Source: Acetofilamentum sp.
GTDB lineage: Bacteria > Bacteroidota > Bacteroidia > Bacteroidales > JAFGUD01
DNA length: 5,139 bases
Reading direction: 5' to 3'
NCBI GenBank assembly: GCA_020722645.1
Contig: DYKL01000260.1
Coordinates: forward strand, 1 to 5,139
Shown: one piece after another, positions 1 to 4,937 of the stretch
How the letters are laid out: every line of letters starts with the position of its first letter
Numbering within the stretch: the stretch's first letter is position 1
Program-made: the position numbers and the translations under genes
Notes under the pieces: generated by a model
Databases searched by the model: none
Seen by the model: the letters and a program-made list of their open reading frames with translations, nothing else
Told to the model about the DNA's origin: nothing

Positions 1-86
1 CAATTAGCAAATTAGCAAATTAGCAAATTAGTCAATTAGCAAATTAGCAAATTAGACAATTAGTCAATTAGCAAATTAGCAAATTA
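1..86. repeat. 8-bp tandem repeat array (CAAATTAG)n at left edge
   Basis: The stretch consists of back-to-back octamers. A 7-base partial CAATTAG is followed by CAAATTAG three times, TCAATTAG, CAAATTAG twice, ACAATTAG, TCAATTAG, CAAATTAG and a final CAAATTA. Variation is confined to the first two bases, while AATTAG is constant. The array runs off the left edge of the window, so its full length is unknown. An 8-bp period is not a multiple of three, so the array is not a repeated peptide. It sits directly upstream of a truncated hydG, which makes it relevant to how that gene was broken or where the assembly ended. Confidence 0.93.
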
Positions 87-112
87 TTGATTTTCAATCA
101 ACTACTAATTTG
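80..112. repeat. Hairpin closing the octamer array, with an inverted octamer copy
   Basis: The last array unit CAAATTA (80-86) is followed by TTGATT (87-92), loop TTC, AATCAA (96-101), a short bulge, and CTAATTTG (105-112), which is the reverse complement of the octamer. Together these form a bulged stem of about 13 bp. No U-tract follows, so it is unlikely to be a terminator. It may be a by-product of the array or the end of a small element. The remaining stretch up to 172 shows no gene. Confidence 0.5.
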
Positions 113-172
113 TTACACATACAAAATCAATTTGCTGAATATTAACGATTTACTTCAAAATATACCGAACTA

Positions 173-790
173 TTGAATGTAGGACCTCATACAATTTCGT
201 TTCCTCGTATTCAAAATGCTTCCAGCCTTGATATTGACAAATCAAACCTTGTTTCCGACGAGGATTTTACAAAGCTCGTCGCAATTATAAGATTAGCTGT
301 TCCATACACATGTATGATTTTAACAGCAAGAGAACCTGAATATGTGCATGACGAAGTTCTGAAGTTCGGAGTTTCTCAAATTGACGGCGGAACAAATATT
401 GAAATGAGTGGATATACAAAAGATGACAAAACAAAGCAGGATTTAAACAGCGAACAATTCCAGATATCTGACAACCGAACCTTAACCGAAGTTATTAACG
501 AACTGATAAAAAATAAATATTTACCGTCATTCTGTACAGCCTGTTACAGATTGGGCAGAACCGGTGAACATTTTATGGAATTTTCAGTGCCCGGGTTCAT
601 CAAAAGGTATTGCACACCCAACACTATCCTCACATTAGCAGAATATCTGGAAGATTATGCCTCGAAAGAAACAAAACAAAAAGGTTATGAACTGATAAAC
701 GAAGAACTTGACAAATTAGGTGAAAAATCTGATTCTGTAAGAAAAAAACTTGACAAACTAAGGCAAGGACAAAGAGATTTGTATTTCTAA
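173..790 (+). pseudogene. hydG: HydG C-terminal fragment ([FeFe]-hydrogenase H-cluster maturase), 5'-truncated
   Basis: Intact HydG is a radical-SAM tyrosine lyase of about 470 residues. It cleaves tyrosine and builds the Fe(CO)2(CN)-cysteine synthon for the [FeFe]-hydrogenase H-cluster in the cytoplasm, working with HydE and HydF. This fragment shows HydG hallmarks: VGPHTISFPR at residues 3-12, IRLAVPY at 39-45, FGVSQI at 65-70, and the C-terminal cluster motif CX2CX22C (Cys121, Cys124, Cys147). It ends in the family's usual RDLYF. His6 of GPHTIS probably corresponds to the histidine reported to hold the fifth, dangler iron. The N-terminal half, including the CX3CX2C radical-SAM cluster, is absent. 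The reading frame is closed by TAA at 143-145, and the other two frames upstream show no HydG sequence. The nominal start is a TTG (the leucine codon before NVGPH), so it is probably not a true start. No frameshift is seen inside the fragment. It is either a recently broken gene or an assembly junction. Confidence 0.9.
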
Positions 791-874
791 AAATATTGAA
801 TTTTGATTTTTTTATATCGATTTTCATTCATAAGTAGAATTTTATTTTAATTTCAATAAATGTCGCTCTGTATA

Positions 875-926
875 ATACCAAGTATGTTTCAAATTCGCCT
901 TTATCTGATTGAAAGCAACTTGGTAT
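875..926. repeat. Two-tier imperfect hairpin (inverted repeat ATACCAAGT / ACTTGGTAT)
   Basis: ATACCAAGT at 875-883 is perfectly complementary to ACTTGGTAT at 918-926. Inside it, TTTCAA (887-892) pairs with TTGAAA (909-914). The two stems (9 and 6 bp) are separated by a symmetrical 3x3 unpaired step, with a 16-nt apical loop at 893-908. The element ends exactly where the terminator at 927 begins. It could be a structured 3'UTR or small RNA after hydG, or a short inverted-repeat (MITE-like) element. The sequence alone does not decide between these. The 84 nt between the hydG stop and this element are AT-rich and show nothing else. Confidence 0.6.
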
Positions 927-961
927 AAAAAAAGACTGCAAAATTTTTGCAGTCTTTTTTT
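927..961 (+). terminator. Rho-independent terminator after hydG, potentially bidirectional
   Basis: A perfect 17-bp inverted repeat spans A7-GACTGCAAAA (927-943), a single central T, and TTTTGCAGTC-T7 (945-961). The GACTGC core gives the stem stability and the right arm ends in a run of T, as expected for intrinsic termination on the plus strand. Because the left flank is a run of A, the same structure could also end minus-strand transcription. Its place 137 nt after the hydG stop and 28 nt before the phosphatase start separates the two genes transcriptionally. Confidence 0.85.
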
Positions 962-976
962 ATTATAATATTTTTG
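947..976 (+). promoter_or_regulatory. Candidate Bacteroidota-type promoter for the phosphatase gene
   Basis: TATTTTTG at 969-976 fits the Bacteroidota -7 box TAnnTTTG. TTG at 947-949 lies 19 nt upstream, a normal spacing for the -33 element. Transcription would start near 981-983, leaving only about 7-10 nt before the ATG at 990, so the mRNA would be almost leaderless. The -33 TTG lies inside the terminator's right arm. The region is T-rich, so a chance match is possible. Confidence 0.5.
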
Positions 977-989
977 GCAACGCAAAAAA

Positions 990-1697
990 ATGAAAATCGA
1001 AAGTAAAAAATATTCCAGAAGATTTGTTATATCCGACATTCACGGTTGCAGAAATACTTTGGTAGAGTTGGTCAACAAAATAGGTTTACAGTTTGATGAT
1101 GCTTTGTTTTTTTTGGGTGATTACATCGACAGAGGTCCAGACAGTAAAGGCGTTCTTGATTTTATTATTAACTTGAAAAAACAGAATTACAACGTTTTTA
1201 CAATCAGAGGAAATCACGAGCAGGATTTTTTGGAATTTTCAGAGTTTTATGACCCAAAGGTATTCTTACAATATTCAAAAGCTATACTTAAAAGCAGCGA
1301 TTTGCTTAAAGAAGACGGAAGAGTAAAAAAAAGATTTCTTAAGCTTTTGAAAAAAACCGAGTTATATTATGAACTTGAAGATTTTATTCTTGTTCACGCC
1401 GGTTTTAATTTCAAAAATGAAAATATTTATGAGGATATTACAGCCATTTTAAACATCAGAGGCTGGGAATTTGAGATTAGCAGAACCAACGGAAAAAAAA
1501 TTGTTCACGGACATCAACCAACATCTTATAAAAAAATATCAGATGCAATAAGCACAAACGCAGCCAGAATCCCGCTTGATAATGGCTGCGTTTATACAAA
1601 ACCTCATAAATTCTACGATTATCATAAACTCGGACAACTTTGCTGCCTGAATCTTGACACAATGGAACTGATAAGTCAAAAAAACATTGATATTTAA
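990..1697 (+). CDS. PPP-family serine/threonine protein phosphatase (calcineurin-like metallophosphoesterase)
   Basis: This is a 235-residue single-domain enzyme, about the size of lambda phosphatase and E. coli PrpA. It should hydrolyse phosphoester bonds with a two-metal centre in the cytoplasm. The full PPP signature is present: SDIHG (residues 15-19; Asp16 and His18 as metal ligands), GDYIDRG (43-49; Asp44 bridging the metals), RGNHE (73-77; Asn75 as ligand, His76 as general acid), HAGF (136-139; His136) and HGHQPT (173-178; His175). The C-terminal LDNGCVY resembles the closing strand of bacterial PPP enzymes. There is no signal peptide or membrane segment. The ATG at 990 is preceded by an A-run rather than a Shine-Dalgarno sequence, and SDIHG lies at the usual distance from the N-terminus. 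The target cannot be told from sequence; protein Ser/Thr/Tyr phosphate is the usual assumption, and small substrates such as diadenosine tetraphosphate (ApaH-like) remain possible. Its stop codon overlaps that of the convergent lipoprotein gene. Confidence 0.92.
   Translation: MKIESKKYSRRFVISDIHGCRNTLVELVNKIGLQFDDALFFLGDYIDRGPDSKGVLDFIINLKKQNYNVFTIRGNHEQDFLEFSEFYDPKVFLQYSKAILKSSDLLKEDGRVKKRFLKLLKKTELYYELEDFILVHAGFNFKNENIYEDITAILNIRGWEFEISRTNGKKIVHGHQPTSYKKISDAISTNAARIPLDNGCVYTKPHKFYDYHKLGQLCCLNLDTMELISQKNIDI
1694..1697. other. Overlapping convergent stop codons
   Basis: The phosphatase TAA occupies 1695-1697 on the plus strand, and the lipoprotein TAA occupies 1694-1696 on the minus strand. 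The two convergent genes therefore share bases and there is no room for an intergenic terminator. Each transcript must run into the other gene as antisense RNA unless factor-dependent termination acts. Confidence 0.95.
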
Positions 1698-2440
1698 TAC
1701 AGAGTTTCCAAACTACCTGCGTAATAATAATCGTCAATCAGAAATTCATCGTCTTTTTGTTTTAACCAAAATTCTTCGTATAGAGGCTGATTGCTTGATG
1801 CTTCACATTTGTATCTTTGGACTACATTCGGTATGTCTTCGAGTATAATTGCAGAAGTACTGATTAATTCGTAAGATGTTGTAATACCGTAATATTCTCT
1901 TCGTTCGAGAATGACATCAATAAAGTCCTGTTCAATATTAGGGTCGAATAGTAGATTCCGCAAATCGTTAAATTTGTCAGTTTTTAATATCCGGTAATAA
2001 TTTTCAACTGTAAGTTCAGATTTTTCAATATAAGAATCATATTCATCAATAAAACTCTGTTTGTCGCTGTAAATTATTGCTTTGATAAACAACTCATTAT
2101 CAATTTCAACAAAGGTTAATTTCAAAAAAACTTCATTTTCAGACTTTTCAAATTTACATTTAAAATTTAATGATGTGAACTTTGTGTTTTCGATGTTTTT
2201 AGTGGTAAATGAATATTTTTCAAATTCATTAATTTTACCCAAATCAGCATATATTCCTTTTGTCAAGTCTATAAGTTCATCATTGGATTTCGTATATAAC
2301 AAAGGATTAATTTCATCGAATTTTTTATTGTTATATAGCTCAAAAAAAGATTCAGACATTTTATATGCATCATTAGCATTGCATCCAAATAAAACTGAAA
2401 TTAAAAACAAAACAGGTAAATAAAATAAATGCCTTTTCAT
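1694..2440 (-). CDS. Putative lipoprotein with two tandem homologous domains, function unknown
   Basis: The protein has 248 residues when started at the ATG at 2440-2438. An upstream TTG at 2467 would only add nine residues ahead of the signal peptide. The N-terminus is a lipoprotein signal: MKR, a hydrophobic stretch at residues 5-18, and LFGC ending in Cys20 (Phe at -2 is slightly atypical). The mature part appears to be one unit repeated twice, roughly residues 28-125 and 143-245. ESFFELYNNKKFDEINPLL aligns with ENYYRILKTDKFNDLRNLL, and both units end in Lys/Asp-rich strands before a closing YSD or YAG. The pattern of one helix pair followed by a beta-rich half recalls NTF2-like or DUF4019-type folds, but I do not recognise the family. 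There is no acidic cluster after the Cys of the kind that marks surface export, so a periplasm-facing lipid anchor is likely. The gene starts 32 nt after the helicase stop on the same strand, suggesting co-transcription. CAAAATTA at 2465-2472 reads TAATTTTG on the minus strand, a weak -7 box without a matching -33 element. Confidence 0.82.
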   Translation of the reverse strand: MKRHLFYLPVLFLISVLFGCNANDAYKMSESFFELYNNKKFDEINPLLYTKSNDELIDLTKGIYADLGKINEFEKYSFTTKNIENTKFTSLNFKCKFEKSENEVFLKLTFVEIDNELFIKAIIYSDKQSFIDEYDSYIEKSELTVENYYRILKTDKFNDLRNLLFDPNIEQDFIDVILERREYYGITTSYELISTSAIILEDIPNVVQRYKCEASSNQPLYEEFWLKQKDDEFLIDDYYYAGSLETLY

Positions 2441-2472
2441 TATAAAGTTTTTAAAATTTGAAAGCAAAATTA

Positions 2473-4374
2473 TTAATTTTTGATGTTTTTTCGTTTAAAA
2501 TTTTTTTCGGATTTATCATTAAACTTTTTAGATGAACTTGAATTTTTTTTATGATTGTCATCTTTTTTCCTGTCGCTGTTTGATTTGTCTTTTTTGTAAT
2601 TGTCGTCTTTTTTTCTGTCGTTGTATTTTCGGTCTTTTTTGTTACTATCTCTGTTTTTTCTGTCGCCGGAATTTCTGTCTTTATCATACTTGTCTTTCTT
2701 ATATTTATCACCATAATTTCTGTCTTTTTTGTATCTGTCTGTTTTTTGAGTATCTCCTTCAGATTTTTCAACCTTTATCTCTAAGTTGCCATAAGTTTTA
2801 TTTTCAAAAGACTCTATAATAATTTCTTCTGCATCTTTTTCAACTTCAAAAAATGAAAAATTACGTTGAATATCAATTTTTCCGACAACAATATCTTTTG
2901 AAGCAGTAACTTCGTTTATTAAGCCCAGCAAATTAGGGGGTTTAAGATTATTTTTTGATCCGATATTTATAAAAAATCTGCTGTACTCAATTCTGCCTCT
3001 TCTTCCTGATTTTTCTGTTTCTCTTTCTCTTTCCCTTGTTTTAGACTGTTCAACATTCAAGTCTTTCGCATTTTTGTAATAATCCAAAAATCTTTCAAAC
3101 TGGACATAAACAAAACGTTTCAAAAGTTCATCTCTGTCGAGCCATTGTAATTTTTTGTTTATTTGTTCTATATAAGGTGCGATTTTTTCTTCATTAACAA
3201 CAATTTGCTCCATTTTATCCATCAGATTAAATAATCTTTTTTCGCAGATTTCTTCACCTGTTGGAATTTTTTTTGTTTCAAATTTTTTACCAACAATTCT
3301 TTCTATGTTCCTTATTCTGTTTCCTTCACGGGTGTGACTAATTATGATAGAAATTCCATTTTTACCTGCCCTTCCTGTTCTTCCGCTTCTATGAATGTAA
3401 ACTTCAGGGTCATCAGGCAGATTATAATTAATAATGTGTGTCAGGTCGTCAATATCAAGTCCTCTTGCTGCAACATCAGTGGCAACAAGAAGTTGAAGCT
3501 GGCTTGTTCTGAAACGTTGCATAACATAATCACGCTGAGCTTGCGACAAATCACCGTGAAGTGCGTCGGCGTTGTATCCGTCGTCCATTAATTTTGATGC
3601 TACTTCTTTGGTTTCGGCACGTGTACGGCAAAAAATAATTCCGTAAATAGAAGGATGATAATCAGCTAATCTTTTAAGTGCAAGATAGCGGTCAGATGCT
3701 CTAACAACATACAAGTGATGTTCAACATTTTCAGCACCTTTGTTTTTTTTGCCAACTGCAATTTCTTTTGGGATGTTTAAGTAAGTGTCTGCAATTTGTC
3801 TAACTCCGTCAGGCATTGTAGCAGAAAATAACAATGTTCTTTTTTCGGAAGGGGTGTTTTCCAAAATTGCATCTAAATCTTCACGAAAACCCATATTTAA
3901 CATTTCATCTGCTTCGTCTAAAACAAGCCATTTAATATGTTCAATGTTTAAGGTTTTACGTTTTATCAAATCCAATGTTCTGCCGGGTGTACCAACAATA
4001 ATGTTAGCACCTTTTTTCAAATCTCTAATTTGATTATCAATGCTTGCACCGCCATAAACGGCAACAATTCTAACGTTTTTGATATATTTAGCGTAATTTT
4101 CCAAATCTTTTGTAATCTGAATTGCCAATTCGCGGGTTGGGCTTAAAATGATCGCCTGAGTGTTTTTTTTGCTGAAATCGAGCATTTGCAAAATGGGGAA
4201 ACCAAAAGCAGCTGTTTTTCCGGTTCCTGTTTGAGCTAAGGCTATTAAATCATCTTCTGTATTTAAAACATAAGGTATTGTTTCTACTTGAATTGGTGTT
4301 GGTTCGACAAACCCTAAATCGTTTATTGCTTTTTTTATCTCTTCATTAAAGAGAGTTTGTTCAAAAATGTTCAT
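2473..4374 (-). CDS. deaD: ATP-dependent DEAD-box RNA helicase, DeaD/CsdA type with DbpA-like RNA-binding domain
   Basis: The protein has 633 residues, close to E. coli CsdA/DeaD. It unwinds RNA duplexes with ATP; relatives act in ribosome assembly, cold adaptation and mRNA decay. All core motifs are present: Q-motif GFVEPTPIQ (21-29, with Phe4 upstream), AQTGTGKT (47-54), PTREL (79-83), GG (108-109), TPGR (129-132), DEAD (153-156), SAT (184-186), IIFCRTR (246-252), TDVAARGLD (299-307) and HRSGRTGR (328-335). A helical linker (about 370-440) and a charged RER stretch (447-461) lead to a DbpA-type RNA-binding domain at about 462-535, recognisable by YSRFFINIGSKNNLKPPNLL and the NFSFFEV strand. 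Residues 541-633 are a disordered tail of Lys, Asp, Arg and Asn with loose repeats such as DRKKDDNYKK and DRKKDDNHKK, likely a general RNA-binding extension. The ATG at 4374 gives the usual short lead-in to the Q-motif, and no Shine-Dalgarno sequence is visible. A lipoprotein gene follows after 32 nt. Confidence 0.95.
   Translation of the reverse strand: MNIFEQTLFNEEIKKAINDLGFVEPTPIQVETIPYVLNTEDDLIALAQTGTGKTAAFGFPILQMLDFSKKNTQAIILSPTRELAIQITKDLENYAKYIKNVRIVAVYGGASIDNQIRDLKKGANIIVGTPGRTLDLIKRKTLNIEHIKWLVLDEADEMLNMGFREDLDAILENTPSEKRTLLFSATMPDGVRQIADTYLNIPKEIAVGKKNKGAENVEHHLYVVRASDRYLALKRLADYHPSIYGIIFCRTRAETKEVASKLMDDGYNADALHGDLSQAQRDYVMQRFRTSQLQLLVATDVAARGLDIDDLTHIINYNLPDDPEVYIHRSGRTGRAGKNGISIIISHTREGNRIRNIERIVGKKFETKKIPTGEEICEKRLFNLMDKMEQIVVNEEKIAPYIEQINKKLQWLDRDELLKRFVYVQFERFLDYYKNAKDLNVEQSKTRERERETEKSGRRGRIEYSRFFINIGSKNNLKPPNLLGLINEVTASKDIVVGKIDIQRNFSFFEVEKDAEEIIIESFENKTYGNLEIKVEKSEGDTQKTDRYKKDRNYGDKYKKDKYDKDRNSGDRKNRDSNKKDRKYNDRKKDDNYKKDKSNSDRKKDDNHKKNSSSSKKFNDKSEKNFKRKNIKN
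2476..2752 (-). repeat. Low-complexity, homopolymer-rich helicase tail
   Basis: This DNA encodes the Lys/Asp/Arg tail of the helicase and is a patchwork of A-runs (T-runs on the plus strand, up to 8 at 2543-2550) alternating with GAC/GAT codons. Degenerate 30-36-bp units code for variants of SDRKKDDN-KK and YKKDK-DKDR. Runs of this kind are prone to slippage. The +1 frame is also open across the tail, ending at 2451. Confidence 0.7.
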
Positions 4375-4444
4375 AATTTATATAATAATTTTTTATAATC
4401 TGAATTGCTTGTAAAGTATAGGAGAGTTTAAGAAAATAAACAAC

Positions 4445-4474
4445 TTTAAAAAACTTTACCTAAATTTAAAAAAC
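4445..4474. repeat. Paired 10-bp direct repeat TTTAAAAAAC at the helicase transcription start
   Basis: TTTAAAAAAC occurs at 4445-4454 and again at 4465-4474, exactly 20 bp apart, that is two helical turns. The second copy falls at the predicted transcription start of the helicase promoter. The geometry would suit an operator, but in such AT-rich DNA chance is a serious alternative. Nearby, GTAAAGT (4411-4417) and ACTTTAC (4453-4459) could pair within the leader RNA with a 35-nt loop. Confidence 0.35.
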
Positions 4475-4477
4475 GTG

Positions 4478-4506
4478 CAAAGATAATCGAACATTTTGAA
4501 TAACAA
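4478..4506 (-). promoter_or_regulatory. Bacteroidota-type promoter for the helicase (and probably lipoprotein) operon
   Basis: Read on the minus strand, TATCTTTG (4485-4478, plus-strand CAAAGATA) followed by CA matches the TAnnTTTG -7 box very well. TTG (4506-4504) lies 18 nt upstream as the -33 element. Transcription should begin near 4471-4474, giving a 5' leader of roughly 95-100 nt before the ATG at 4374. Long leaders are common for cold-shock-type helicase genes and often carry control, but none is proven here. Confidence 0.75.
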
Positions 4507-4522
4507 TAGAGTTTAGTTTATA

Positions 4523-4562
4523 AAGTTTATAAAGCTTGCCCTGAAAGGGTCTAAAAGCCTGC
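4523..4562. repeat. 40-bp direct repeat, copy 1 (contains CCCTGAAAGGG hairpin)
   Basis: This copy is identical over 40 bp to 4588-4627, with a start-to-start distance of 65 bp. It contains AGTTTATAAAGCTTG, the small palindrome CCCT-GAA-AGGG, and GTCTAAAAGCCTGC. The 25 bp between the copies (4563-4587) look like a decayed relative of the same unit (CTACGAAAAGACTTGCGG). It lies just upstream of the helicase promoter. Confidence 0.9.
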
Positions 4563-4587
4563 TACGAAAAGACTTGCGGATTTAAGG

Positions 4588-4627
4588 AAGTTTATAAAGC
4601 TTGCCCTGAAAGGGTCTAAAAGCCTGC
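4588..4627. repeat. 40-bp direct repeat, copy 2, followed by a variant partial unit
   Basis: This is the second identical 40-bp copy. It runs straight into a partial, diverged unit at 4624-4643 in which CCCT-GTA-AGGG replaces CCCT-GAA-AGGG and GTCTATAG replaces GTCTAAAAG. The loop of the mini-hairpin changes while the stem stays, so pairing is preserved. Confidence 0.9.
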
Positions 4628-4739
4628 CCTGTAAGGGTCTATAGAGTTAAATTACTGAAAATAAGCATTTTACATAAATTATAAAAAATTTTTAAAAACA
4701 CTGATAATCAAGTACATAGATTGATTAGCTGAGATAAAC

Positions 4740-4753
4740 AGGCTTTTTAGACC
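4740..4753. repeat. Inverted partial copy of the 40-bp repeat
   Basis: AGGCTTTTTAGACC is, apart from one extra T, the reverse complement of GGTCTAAAAGCCT found at 4613-4625 and at 4548-4560. Copy 2 and this segment could form a long-range stem enclosing about 115 nt, within which TAATCAA (4705-4711) and TTGATTA (4721-4727) form a further 7-bp hairpin. Confidence 0.55.
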
Positions 4754-4822
4754 GGATTTACAATATAAAAATAAATATTTATTGAATTTTTACAATTAGT
4801 TTGTCGAGTAAAACTTTTTCAT

Positions 4823-4899
4823 TTGCTTCGTACCTTGCAATGACGTTTTGCTTTTGCTTTTGCTTCGTACCTCGCAATGACGAATACCTCGCAATGACG
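4823..4899. repeat. Three copies of the GTCATTGCGAGG-type intergenic repeat
   Basis: TTGCTTCGTACCTTGCAATGACG (shown here in parts: TTGCTTCG, TACCTTGC, AATGACG) occurs at 4823-4845. It recurs at 4860-4882 with C for T in CTTGC, and in a shorter form TACCTCGCAATGACG at 4885-4899. On the minus strand this reads CGTCATTGCGAGGTA then CGAAGCAA, matching the core of an interspersed repeat seen in many unrelated bacterial genomes. Hexamers GCTTTT separate copies 1 and 2. No open reading frame covers the stretch. Confidence 0.75.
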
Positions 4900-4937
4900 T
4901 TTTGCTTTATTTCATTTTCGGCTGACACATTTATTGA

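Noticed and set aside
100..172. Frameshifted N-terminal HydG sequence upstream of the fragment
   Set aside because: All three plus-strand frames of this stretch were read and none resembles HydG, so a simple frameshift does not explain the missing half.
1477..1737. Minus-strand open frame over the end of the phosphatase gene
   Set aside because: It is antisense to the HGHQPT region and overlaps the lipoprotein 3' end in another frame. It shows no domain.
2082..2423. Plus-strand open frame of 113 codons inside the lipoprotein gene
   Set aside because: It is wholly antisense to a gene with a convincing signal peptide and domain duplication. Its translation shows no recognisable domain.
2441..2467. 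Lipoprotein start at the upstream TTG (2467)
   Set aside because: It would place nine residues ahead of a normal MKR signal-peptide start. The ATG at 2440 fits the lipoprotein signal better.
3334..4033. Plus-strand open frames (3334-3591, 3785-4033) within the helicase
   Set aside because: They are antisense shadows of conserved helicase motifs with no features of their own.
4523..4650. tRNA or other known RNA gene in the 40-bp repeat region
   Set aside because: No cloverleaf or tRNA landmark sequences are present. Only short CCCT/AGGG hairpins are seen.
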